From the NCBI RefSeq assembly GCF_001305595.1, contig NZ_CP012403.1, positions 84,501 through 148,500 of the forward strand: 64,000 nt of DNA. The letters run 5' to 3'. Every line of letters begins with the position of its first letter. The first letter of the stretch is position 1. Below are positions 1-8,001 of this stretch, piece by piece. Under the pieces are notes generated by a model that was not told the DNA's origin, searched no databases, and saw only the letters and a list, made by a program, of their open reading frames with translations. Source of the DNA: Azospirillum thiophilum (lineage in GTDB: Bacteria > Pseudomonadota > Alphaproteobacteria > Azospirillales > Azospirillaceae). The translations under genes and the position numbers were made by a program.

Positions 1-76
1 AAGGCATGGGTCAGCCCGGCGGCAAGTGTAAGGATATCGGCTCCGGCAATCGTCTGGTCTGCCGATCCCCACTGCT

Positions 77-102
77 TCTTTTCAGGTGTATCTTTTCAGG
101 TG
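77..102. repeat. 12-bp direct repeat upstream of PP2C gene
   Basis: TCTTTTCAGGTG occurs at 77-88 and again at 91-102, two bases apart (period 14). It lies in the roughly 260 bases before the phosphatase gene, where no other gene is evident. It could be a tandem regulator-binding site, but nothing else supports this. Confidence 0.35.
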
Positions 103-266
103 CCTGCGCCATTATCGGGCGAATGGCCGACGCTCGTTTCCCCCCTGGTGCCGGTGCCCAGAAATTCCGGACCGATGGGGGTCCGGGGCGATGGGCTTCG
201 GTTCCGGATGGCGCCGGCCCGGAATCAACGGACGTTAACGTTCGCGTTACGGGAGCCGCCGCCTGC

Positions 267-1082
267 ATGCAAAACGCCGCCTTTGTCTTGACCGTCGCCG
301 GCCGGACCGATGTCGGTCGCACCCGGTCCCGCAACGAGGACAACTTCCACGTCAGCTCCAGTGGTGAATTTGCGATCGTCTGCGACGGAATGGGGGGCCA
401 CGCCGGCGGCGATATCGCCAGCCGCAAGGCGGTCGAGGAGATCTCCGGCTTTCTGGAGGATTACGCGCCGACCGAACCGGTGACGGTGGTGGAGTTCGAC
501 GATGCCGACCGTACCCAGTCCGATCCGATGGGCACGGAGCCGGCGGTGCGCAATGCCCTTTCGGTCGCGCGTTCCGCCGTTCAGAATGCCAACCGGTCGA
601 TCCACGACCTGAACGTCGCCCGCGGCTTCGCACAGGGCCGCGGCATGGGCACGACGGTAGCCGGTGTCTGGCGTGTGCCGGGCTCGGCGCAACTGGTGGT
701 CTTCCATGCTGGGGACAGCCGGGTCTACCGCCTGCGCGACGGGGAACTGCGGCCCCTGACCCGCGACCACAGCCTGTACCAGATCTGGCTGGACAATGGC
801 GGGCGGGGGACGGCGCCGCAGCGGAACATCATCGTCCGCGCACTCGGCACCGCTGAGGACGTGGAACCGGAAGTCGCGGTGCATTCGCTGCTGCCCGACG
901 ACGTGCTCATGCTCTGTTCCGACGGGCTGAACGGCATGGTGCCGGACAGCGTGATCGCCCGCATCCTGCGCGAGGAGGCGGACCCCGCCCGTGCGGCCGC
1001 CGTGCTGGTCGATACAGCCAACGGCGCCGGGGGGCAGGACAATGTCACCGTTGTGGTCGGCCGCTTCGCTGCCCGCGCCTGA
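267..1082 (+). CDS. PP2C-family serine/threonine phosphatase
   Basis: This 271-residue protein is a Mg/Mn-dependent protein phosphatase of the PP2C (Stp/PppA-like) family. The family motifs appear in order: RTRSRNEDNF near the N-terminus, CDGMGGHAGG (metal-binding Asp and Gly), FHAGDSRVYRL, LCSDGLNGMV and GGQDNVTVVV at the end. The frame is open upstream to base 6, but family homology begins around MQNAAF, so the ATG at 267 with GGGAG about 11 bases before it is preferred. It converges with a gene for a transmembrane pseudokinase. In type VI secretion systems a PP2C protein (PppA) opposes a kinase (PpkA); a role in such a pathway is only inferred because no T6SS gene is in the window. Confidence 0.9.
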   Translation: MQNAAFVLTVAGRTDVGRTRSRNEDNFHVSSSGEFAIVCDGMGGHAGGDIASRKAVEEISGFLEDYAPTEPVTVVEFDDADRTQSDPMGTEPAVRNALSVARSAVQNANRSIHDLNVARGFAQGRGMGTTVAGVWRVPGSAQLVVFHAGDSRVYRLRDGELRPLTRDHSLYQIWLDNGGRGTAPQRNIIVRALGTAEDVEPEVAVHSLLPDDVLMLCSDGLNGMVPDSVIARILREEADPARAAAVLVDTANGAGGQDNVTVVVGRFAARA

Positions 1083-1105
1083 GGGCGCCGCCAGAGCCCG
1101 TCGTC

Positions 1106-1142
1106 GCCCAAGCCCGGCACTGCCTGAGCGCACGGGCTGGGC
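1106..1142. terminator. Hairpin between convergent genes
   Basis: GCCCA-A-GCCCG at 1106-1116 pairs with CGGGCTGGGC at 1133-1142, with one bulged A. It lies in the 73-base gap between the convergent phosphatase and pseudokinase genes and could end transcription from both sides. There is no U-tract. Confidence 0.4.
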
Positions 1143-1155
1143 TCAAGATCCGGGT

Positions 1156-2712
1156 TCAAGGCCCCGTGGTGATGAAGCGGACGGTGGCGAGCGGTGCCGG
1201 CGCATCGTCCGGCAGGCTTGCCAGTACCCGGGCCAAGGCTGCCAGATAGTCGGCAGCCTGCTCCTGCTCCGGGCGGACGGTGGGGAACAGCGGCTCCGGC
1301 GTGGCGATGGTCAGCAGCATTTCGGTGCCATAGGGTGGACCGACGGTCCAGCGGCGCTCTCCCTCCGCCCGGCCGCCCAGGCGGCGCAGTGCCCCGGCTG
1401 CCAGCGCCGTGCCCTGGTCGGAAGGGTTGGGCAGCAGATGGACGACGCTGCCGTCGATGGTGAAATAATCGACCTGCAGGACCACCGGCCGCGCCGGTGC
1501 CCGGATTTCCAGTGCAAGCGAGTCGCCGGCGTTGAGCGCCGGTCCCTCCGTCACCGTCGCCGCCAGCGGCATCTCAAGCCTCCGGTTGGCGTCCAGGGCT
1601 GCCGCGACGGTGTCCAACGGGACGCAGAATTGGGCATCGGCCGTCACGAGGTCCAGGCCGTAATCCCAGCCGGCGGCATTGGCACCAACGGTGTCGCGCA
1701 CTGCTCCGCCTGCCTGCTCTCCCGCCACGGTGCCGGAAACCAGCAGGCGCCCATTGACATCCTCCACAGTCAGCAGCGTGCAGTTGACGGAGCGCAACGC
1801 CTGTGCCACCGCGGCGATGGGTGGGCGGCGCGTTGTCGGTACGGGGAAGGAGAGTGCTGAACGGGCCGCCGCCTGCATCTCACTTTGCGGCAGTGGCGGG
1901 GAGGGGGCCGGGGAATGCAAGGCGACCACCGCGGCACCTGCACCGGCCAGCGCCAAACCGCCGAGCCATATCGTCCACATCGGCCAATGCCGGTCATGCC
2001 GGGGTGGGGCGGCTGGAGGCCCAGCCGAAGCCTTGCCCAGTTCACACACCGCGCAGCGCAGGGCAGCGGCATCCGGGAAGGCATCGGTGCCGTCGTCGCG
2101 TACTCTAGCCAGAAGCGCCGCCACCTCCGGCCGGTCGGCATGATCCGTCAGCAACCGCTCTGCCAGCCTTCTGGCCGCGTCAAGATCGTCGCGGGGGTTC
2201 GCATAGGATGCCGTGAGTGCACCCCGCCCGAACCCGGTGACCATGGCCGCCGCGCCGCTGCGGTGGATCGCTTTGGTGTCCAGGGCGCCATGGACGACAC
2301 CGGCGCGATGGGCGGCACCCAGGGCGTCGAGCACCCGGTCGAGCGTCGCGACGCTGTCTTCCAGGATGACCGGGCCGGTTTTCAGCCGGGTGGCAAGCGT
2401 CGGTCCTTCCACGGGAGCGGTGGCGACGAAGGCGATGCCAGCATGCTCGCCGGAGGCCAGGACGGCGGGGATCGCCGGGTGGACAAGCCGGGCGGCAGCG
2501 GCGGCCATGTGCCTGAACCGCTCCAGGGCGTCGCCCTCGACCGACGGGGCGGCGCACAGGCACGCCAGCGGCACGGTCCACAGAATCACGGACCGTCCAT
2601 CGGCATCCAATGCCCGGTAGAGCCGGGCGTCGCCGTCCCGCTCGATCTGGTCGAGCAGCCGGTAGCGACCAAGCCGCCGTTCCGTGTCCGCCATCGCCGT
2701 GTTGCGCGCCAT
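1156..2712 (-). CDS. Transmembrane pseudokinase with DUF4384-like C-terminal domain
   Basis: The 518-residue product has a Ser/Thr-kinase-like fold at about residues 15-200, one membrane segment at about 244-266 and a C-terminal region (about 400-518, with HLLPNP and PPYGTEMLL) resembling DUF4384. The catalytic motifs are absent. The glycine loop reads ERDGDARLY, the VAIK lysine site reads VILW, HRDLKP is HGALD (141-145) and DFG is TGFG (159-162). It is therefore probably a catalytically dead scaffold or sensor. The ATG at 2712 is preferred over a GTG two codons upstream because GGGGAG sits just before it. It converges with a PP2C phosphatase. DUF4384 and kinase domains are found together in T6SS regulators; that link is inference. 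Confidence 0.75.
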   Translation of the reverse strand: MARNTAMADTERRLGRYRLLDQIERDGDARLYRALDADGRSVILWTVPLACLCAAPSVEGDALERFRHMAAAAARLVHPAIPAVLASGEHAGIAFVATAPVEGPTLATRLKTGPVILEDSVATLDRVLDALGAAHRAGVVHGALDTKAIHRSGAAAMVTGFGRGALTASYANPRDDLDAARRLAERLLTDHADRPEVAALLARVRDDGTDAFPDAAALRCAVCELGKASAGPPAAPPRHDRHWPMWTIWLGGLALAGAGAAVVALHSPAPSPPLPQSEMQAAARSALSFPVPTTRRPPIAAVAQALRSVNCTLLTVEDVNGRLLVSGTVAGEQAGGAVRDTVGANAAGWDYGLDLVTADAQFCVPLDTVAAALDANRRLEMPLAATVTEGPALNAGDSLALEIRAPARPVVLQVDYFTIDGSVVHLLPNPSDQGTALAAGALRRLGGRAEGERRWTVGPPYGTEMLLTIATPEPLFPTVRPEQEQAADYLAALARVLASLPDDAPAPLATVRFITTGP

Positions 2713-2847
2713 CCCCACTCCCCGGAAAGGAAGGGCTGGTATAGCCCCGGGGCGGCGGGACGGCCAAGCCCCGCTGCACCAAGCCGCAAGATCCTGTCCG
2801 TTCGTCAGGGCAGGGCGAAAGGGCAGTGCCTGTGACCACCAAAGGCC

Positions 2848-2864
2848 GCTAACCTTTCGTTAGC
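2848..2864. promoter_or_regulatory. Palindrome abutting the GH13 start codon
   Basis: GCTAAC-cttTC-GTTAGC is a perfect 6-bp inverted repeat with a 5-base spacer, ending one base before the ATG at 2866. No clear ribosome binding site is visible there, so it could be an operator or an mRNA hairpin that limits initiation. It lies in the 153-base gap between divergent genes. Confidence 0.4.
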
Positions 2865-2865
2865 C

Positions 2866-4575
2866 ATGCTGGGCGAAGCTGGGCCGTCGAACCCCGGCGC
2901 GGAGCCTGCTGCCTTGACCCAGCCCTTTCACCTGTCTCGATCATCCGGTCCGAACCTGTCCTGGCTGAACGGGGCGGCGCTTTACCAAATCTACCCGCTG
3001 AGCTTCCGCGACCATGGCGGCGACGGCTGGGGTGACCTGGACGGCGTGCTGGAGGGGCTGGAGCATGTGGCCTCGCTCGGGGTGGACGGTGTGTGGATCA
3101 GCCCCTTCTATCCGTCGCCGCGGACCGATTTCGGTTATGATGTCGCCGACCACCGGGCGGTGGACCCGCGCATGGGCACCCTCGCCACATTCGACCGGGT
3201 GGTTGAGCGCGCGCATGCGCTGGGGCTGAAGCTGCTTGTCGATCTCGTCTGCGGCCATACCTCCGACGCCCACCCGTGGTTCGTCGAGAGCCGGCGCTCG
3301 CGCAGCGACGACAAGGCCGACTGGTATGTCTGGGCCGACGCCAAGCCCGACGGCACCCCTCCCAACAACTGGCTGTCGGTGTTCGGCGGCGCCGCCTGGA
3401 CCTGGGAGCCGCGGCGGCGCCAATATTATCTGCACCATTTCCTGTCCAGCCAGCCGGCGCTGAACCTGCATGCACCGGCGGTGATGGATGCCTTGTGCGA
3501 GACGGCGGAATTCTGGATGGCTCGCGGGGTCGACGGCTTCCGCATCGACGCCGTCGATTTCTTCGCCCACGATCCGCAGCTGCGCTCCAACCCGGCCGCC
3601 GTCTGGCGCGAACCGGAGCCGCCGTTGAAGCCCTTCGCCTTGCAGCAGCATGTACACGACATGATGCATCCGGCCATCGGCGGCATCCTGGCCCGCCTGC
3701 GCGAGACGGTCGAGCGCTACCCCGGCCGCGTGCTGCTGGGCGAACTGTCCAGCCAGCCCGGCGCCGGCCAGCGCATCGCCGCCTACTGCACGCCCCACGG
3801 GCTGCATGCCGCCTATAGCCTGTCGCTGGCCAAGCAGCCTTTCAGCGCCAAGGGATTCGCCCAGGCCCTTTCGGCGGTGCCACGGCCGGACTCCATCTGC
3901 TGGAGCCTGTCGAACCACGATGTCGAGCGGGCGGCCAGCCGCTGGCTGCCCAGCGGGGCCGATCCGCAGGCATTCAACGCCCTGCTGGCGATGCTGGCGG
4001 CAACGCTTCCCGGAACCGTCTGCCTCTACCAGGGGGAGGAGCTGGGCCTGCCCAATGCCGTGCTGGAGCAGCATCAACTGCGCGATCCCTTCGGCATCAC
4101 CTATTGGCCGGATTTCCAGGGTCGCGACGGCAGCCGCACGCCGATGCCCTGGCGTGGCGACGAGGCCAATGCCGGCTTCAGCGGCGGCGAGCCCTGGCTT
4201 CCGGTCCCCGATGCCCATGCCGGACTTGCCGTCGACCGGCAGGAACGCACCGCCGGCAGCCCGCTGTCGGTCTGGCGCGCCGCGCTCTCCCTGCGGCGCG
4301 AACTGGCGGCATTGCGTACCGGCACCGTCGCGGCGGTGGAGGAGCATGGCGATCTGCTGTCCTTCGAGCGTGCATCGGGCGAGGAGCGGCTGCTGGCCGT
4401 CTTCAATCTTGCCGGCCGGCCGGCCGAGTTCGGATTGCGCGGTCGCGGCCAACCGGAAGCCCTGACGGTGCCGCGCGCGCCGGGGACGATGGCGCCGGAA
4501 GCGACGCCCGACGGCCGGACGCTGGTGATGCCACCGTTGTCGGTCTTTCTGGGACGCTTGCGGCTGCCGGTTTGA
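2866..4575 (+). CDS. GH13 alpha-glucosidase
   Basis: This 569-residue enzyme belongs to the alpha-amylase superfamily, closest in pattern to the alpha-glucosidase/oligo-1,6-glucosidase group (GH13_23-like), and hydrolyses alpha-glucosidic bonds of short malto- or sucrose-type sugars. The barrel starts near residue 33 (WLNGAALYQIYPLSFRD). The nucleophile is D228 in GFRIDAVDF, the acid/base E293 in LLGELSS and the third carboxylate D352 in SNHDVERA. The first conserved region reads DLVCGHTS, where the usual Asn before His is Gly. There is no secretion signal, so it is probably cytoplasmic. No sugar transporter or LacI regulator is adjacent. Trehalose synthase (TreS) was considered, but the sequence around the active site fits an alpha-glucosidase better. 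The N-terminus is about 25 residues longer than usual, so the true start may be further in. Confidence 0.85.
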   Translation: MLGEAGPSNPGAEPAALTQPFHLSRSSGPNLSWLNGAALYQIYPLSFRDHGGDGWGDLDGVLEGLEHVASLGVDGVWISPFYPSPRTDFGYDVADHRAVDPRMGTLATFDRVVERAHALGLKLLVDLVCGHTSDAHPWFVESRRSRSDDKADWYVWADAKPDGTPPNNWLSVFGGAAWTWEPRRRQYYLHHFLSSQPALNLHAPAVMDALCETAEFWMARGVDGFRIDAVDFFAHDPQLRSNPAAVWREPEPPLKPFALQQHVHDMMHPAIGGILARLRETVERYPGRVLLGELSSQPGAGQRIAAYCTPHGLHAAYSLSLAKQPFSAKGFAQALSAVPRPDSICWSLSNHDVERAASRWLPSGADPQAFNALLAMLAATLPGTVCLYQGEELGLPNAVLEQHQLRDPFGITYWPDFQGRDGSRTPMPWRGDEANAGFSGGEPWLPVPDAHAGLAVDRQERTAGSPLSVWRAALSLRRELAALRTGTVAAVEEHGDLLSFERASGEERLLAVFNLAGRPAEFGLRGRGQPEALTVPRAPGTMAPEATPDGRTLVMPPLSVFLGRLRLPV

Positions 4576-4593
4576 ACCATCCGGTTGCGCACC

Positions 4594-4625
4594 CCTTTCG
4601 AGGGTGTCTCGGCACCCTCGAAAGG
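4594..4625 (+). terminator. Strong hairpin after the alpha-glucosidase gene
   Basis: CCTTTCGAGGGTG (4594-4606) and CACCCTCGAAAGG (4613-4625) form a perfect 13-bp stem with a TCTCGG loop, 18 bases after the stop codon. It lacks a long U-tract. Confidence 0.65.
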
Positions 4626-4763
4626 CAGGCATGCACATTTATGCGATGCGGGGCGCCTCAACGGATGCTTTGTTACGCTCTCGGCTAAGCGACTGAAATT
4701 CCCTGATTCATCGCGGGTCATGGAGATTGTCGGTCACGCACCCAATCAAGTGGAGTAGCGGGA

Positions 4764-5861
4764 GTGAAAAGAAGAGCGTTCCTCACCAAGGCCGGCGTCG
4801 GCGCGGTTTCGACCGTTGCCGCTTCGACCCTCGCGGCCCCGGCCATCGCCCAGTCCCAGCCGGCCATCCAGTGGCGCCTGGCATCCAGCTTCCCGAAGAG
4901 CACCGACATCCTTGTCGGCACGTCGGAACTGATCGCCAAGCGCGTGGCCGAGGCGACCGACGGCAAGTTCCAGATCCGCGTGCATGCCGCCGGTGAGATC
5001 GTTCCCGGCCTGCAGGTTCTGGACGCGGTGCAGAACGGCACCGTCCAGTGCGGCCATACCTGCGGCTACTATTATGTCGGCAAGGATCCGACCTTCGCCT
5101 TCGACACCGCGATCCCCTTCGGCCCCAACGCCCGCCAGCAGAATGCCTGGTACCAGTATGGCGGCGGCCAGGAGGTGATGCGGGCCTTCTTCGCCAAGCA
5201 CAACATCGTCCAGTTCCCGGCCGGCAACACCGGCGCCCAGATGGGTGGCTGGTATCGCAAGGAAATCAAGTCGCTGGCCGACTTCAACGGCCTGAAGATC
5301 CGCATCGCCGGCATCACCGGACAGATCATGGCCAAGTTGGGCGCCGCCCCGACCCAGATTGCCGGCAGCGACATCTATCCGGCGCTGGAAAAGGGCACCA
5401 TCGACGCGGTCGAGTTCGTCGGTCCCTATGACGACGAGAAGCTCGGCTTCGTCCAGGTCGCCAAATACTATTATTATCCGGGCTGGTGGGAAGGCGGGCC
5501 GCAGGTCTCGCTCTACATCAACGCCAAGGAGTGGGAGGCTCTGCCCAAGGCCTATCAGGCGATTCTGACCGCTGCCTGCGCCGAGGGCAACAGCGCGATG
5601 ACCGCCCGCTACGACGCCGAGAACGCCAAGGCGCTGAAGCGTCTGGTCGCCAAGGGCGCTCTGCTGCGCCCCTATCCGCGCGACCTGATGGAAGCCGCCC
5701 ACAAGATCGCCTTCGAGCTGTACGACGACATCGCCAAGACCAATCCGGACTTCAAGTCGGTCTATGACAGCTGGAAGCCGTTTCTGGAGGAGGTGCAGCT
5801 GTGGTTCCGCGTGGCGGAGCTGCCCTACGATAACTTCACCCAGTCGGCCCGTTCGAAGTGA
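4764..5861 (+). CDS. TRAP transporter solute-binding protein (DctP/TakP type)
   Basis: The 365-residue product is a periplasmic binding protein of the TRAP family, which captures carboxylates for a DctQ/DctM permease. It begins with a Tat-like twin-arginine signal (KRRAFLTKAG, then a hydrophobic run to APAIAQ). Family features include GLKIRIAG with its carboxylate-binding Arg and GTIDAVEFVGPYDDEKLGF. The latter region resembles the 2-oxo-acid binding protein TakP. The GTG at 4764 has GGAG eight bases upstream. No dctQ or dctM gene is in the window, so it is an orphan or works with a distant permease. The exact ligand cannot be read from sequence. Confidence 0.88.
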   Translation: MKRRAFLTKAGVGAVSTVAASTLAAPAIAQSQPAIQWRLASSFPKSTDILVGTSELIAKRVAEATDGKFQIRVHAAGEIVPGLQVLDAVQNGTVQCGHTCGYYYVGKDPTFAFDTAIPFGPNARQQNAWYQYGGGQEVMRAFFAKHNIVQFPAGNTGAQMGGWYRKEIKSLADFNGLKIRIAGITGQIMAKLGAAPTQIAGSDIYPALEKGTIDAVEFVGPYDDEKLGFVQVAKYYYYPGWWEGGPQVSLYINAKEWEALPKAYQAILTAACAEGNSAMTARYDAENAKALKRLVAKGALLRPYPRDLMEAAHKIAFELYDDIAKTNPDFKSVYDSWKPFLEEVQLWFRVAELPYDNFTQSARSK

Positions 5862-5896
5862 TGGTTGCCGAAGCGGCGGCTTCGCGGTCCTGATGC

Positions 5897-5931
5897 GCAA
5901 AGGGGGTGGCCGGTCCGGCTGCCCCCTTTGC
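5897..5931. terminator. Bidirectional terminator
   Basis: GCAAAGGGGG (5897-5906) pairs perfectly with CCCCCTTTGC (5922-5931), and CGTTT follows. It lies between the convergent TRAP binding-protein gene and flgL and can serve both. Confidence 0.7.
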
Positions 5932-5952
5932 CGTTTCAGGCCGTGGTCGTCC

Positions 5953-8001
5953 TCATGCCAGATAGTTCAGCAGTGACAGCTTTTGCGTTTGGCCGGCGAC
6001 GGTGTAGGTGGCCTGCTGGACGTTCATCGCGCTGCTCAGCCGTGCCGCGACCTCGGTCGGATCGACCCCCTCGATCTTGGCGATGCGGTCGGTCAGGGTG
6101 GCGACGCTGTCGGTGTGGCTGGTCTTGATGGTCTCCAACGTCGCGCTGTCGGAAGCGACCTTGGCGTGGATCGAGCGCATCTGGTCGGACGCCTGTGTCA
6201 GCATCTCGCGCGCCTGGGTGCTGTATTCCGTCCATTTTCCGGGGTTGGCCGCGGCCGTCCGCACCATCTGCATCGCCTTGACCAACGTCTGGAAGGCCTT
6301 GTCATCGGAGCTGACACCATAGGTGACGTTCAGGCTGTCGTCGATGGTCACCTGCGATTTGCGGTACGCATCGGCGTTCTTGCCCTTGGTCAGGTATTCG
6401 GAATCGTAGAAGGGCAGGTCGGGCGGGTCGGCATAGGGGACGTCGATCAGACTGTCCTGCTCCGGCGGCAGCGTGCCGACCGAGATGGTGTTCTGCAGCG
6501 ACCCGTTCGTCACTTTCGCGGAGGTGGAGAACAGCGAACTGCGGCCGGGATGATTGGGGTCGGCATTCGCCGTGCTGGTCAGCCCGATGCCCGGACCGTT
6601 GCCGAGCGCGTCGATGGTGACCGGCGGAGCCGGATTCAGCTTGGCGAACTCCTGGCGCAGCTTGTCGGCCACCTGACCGACATTGTTGACGCCGCCGGCA
6701 TAGTCGGTGTCGCTGACCGTATAGCGCACCGTATAGGTCTGGTACGGCGGCAGGTCGCGCGGCTCGGTGGGGTTTTTGATGTAGTAGTTCTGGTTGAACG
6801 GGTCGTCGGGATCGCCGACCGCGACCGTGAACTCATAGGTGTCGCCGATGTCGACCGCCGCGCCATTCAGGGTGAAGCGGTCGATCTGCGGCAAAGCGGT
6901 CGTCGGAGCCTGGGTGGTCGACGGCGTGTCCACGCTGTTCTCCACCGTGGCGGAGTTGACCACGCGGGCCGACAGGTCGAATTTCTGGCCGGGATCGTTG
7001 CCGACCAGCGTGATGATGCCGTTGGAGGTCGACACCGTCATCGGCAGGGGCGGGGAGGCGGCGTTGATCTGGCTGGTCAGCGTCTGCGCGACGAAGGTCA
7101 GCGTCTTCGGATCGGCCGCCTGGATCTGGTAGCCGAAGGTTTGGCCGCTGACCGACACTTCGAAGTAATCGTCGGCATTCACCACGGCGCCGTTCAGTGT
7201 GATCTTGCTGGTCTGCTTGGTCGCCATCAGGTCGGTGACCGGTTCGGTCCCATAGCGCGATCCGGCGAACAGGTAGCGGTCGCCGAAGCGCTGGTTCATC
7301 AGCGCCTGGATATCCCGCATGGCACCTTCGGCGCGGTCCTTCACCTGATCCGCCTGCGGGAAGGTGACCGAGAAGCTGCTGCTGGCGGACGCCTTCAGGC
7401 TGTCGAAGCTGAGATTCAGGATGGCGCCCTCGCCCGGGCCGCCGGAGATGTTGAAATTGTAGCCCTTGCCGTCGTTCGGCGGGGTGGTGCCCAGGTTGAT
7501 GGCGCGCGTGGTCTTGCCGCCCAGCCCGTCGGTCACAGTCACGTCGAAAGTACCGTTGGAGCCTTGCTGCGACGGGACGGCGGTCACGGTGTAGTTGGCA
7601 CCAATCGTCAGCTTGGACTTCGCGGAGTCGATCGTGACCTTCATCCCGTCCGGGTTGGTATTGGTCGGCGTGGTGACGCTGGCCGGACCGGGCTGGAACG
7701 GCATCGTAGTGCTGGAGGTCCAGCTGGAGATGATCGACTCCAGCGAGGTCAGCACCTTGTCCGTGGCCGCGATCCGTGGTGCGGCGGTGTCGATGCTCTG
7801 GACGTAGTTGTCCTTCTTGGCCATCTCCGCCCGGAGGTCCAGGAGCTTCTGCACTTCCGGTCCATAGGCGTTGAGGTCGATCGACTTCTTGCCCGTGGTC
7901 AACTGTTCGGACAGCCGGTTGATGTCGTTCTGGCCTCCGGACAGGTTCCGGACAAGGCTCAGATACTTCGAGTAGCTGCTGACTCCCGTAATCGAGCTCA
8001 T
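5953..8001 (-). CDS. flgL: Flagellar hook-filament junction protein FlgL (HAP3), enlarged
   Basis: FlgL joins the hook to the filament through flagellin-like termini. The N-terminus (SSYSKYLSLVRNLSGGQNDI) and the C-terminal helix region (about 590-682) fit the flagellin/FlgL fold. At 682 residues it is about twice the usual length of roughly 300-400. The extra mass is beta-rich inserts. One at about 262-360 and another at about 370-505 repeat a scheme (GDxYxF/VxV, then a Q/ExL-type helix with IN, then a TxTSxxG-like strand) also present in FlgE here. The start codon overlaps the flgK stop by ATGA, so the two are translationally coupled in the flgE-flgK-flgL operon. Confidence 0.85.
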   Translation of the reverse strand: MSSITGVSSYSKYLSLVRNLSGGQNDINRLSEQLTTGKKSIDLNAYGPEVQKLLDLRAEMAKKDNYVQSIDTAAPRIAATDKVLTSLESIISSWTSSTTMPFQPGPASVTTPTNTNPDGMKVTIDSAKSKLTIGANYTVTAVPSQQGSNGTFDVTVTDGLGGKTTRAINLGTTPPNDGKGYNFNISGGPGEGAILNLSFDSLKASASSSFSVTFPQADQVKDRAEGAMRDIQALMNQRFGDRYLFAGSRYGTEPVTDLMATKQTSKITLNGAVVNADDYFEVSVSGQTFGYQIQAADPKTLTFVAQTLTSQINAASPPLPMTVSTSNGIITLVGNDPGQKFDLSARVVNSATVENSVDTPSTTQAPTTALPQIDRFTLNGAAVDIGDTYEFTVAVGDPDDPFNQNYYIKNPTEPRDLPPYQTYTVRYTVSDTDYAGGVNNVGQVADKLRQEFAKLNPAPPVTIDALGNGPGIGLTSTANADPNHPGRSSLFSTSAKVTNGSLQNTISVGTLPPEQDSLIDVPYADPPDLPFYDSEYLTKGKNADAYRKSQVTIDDSLNVTYGVSSDDKAFQTLVKAMQMVRTAAANPGKWTEYSTQAREMLTQASDQMRSIHAKVASDSATLETIKTSHTDSVATLTDRIAKIEGVDPTEVAARLSSAMNVQQATYTVAGQTQKLSLLNYLA

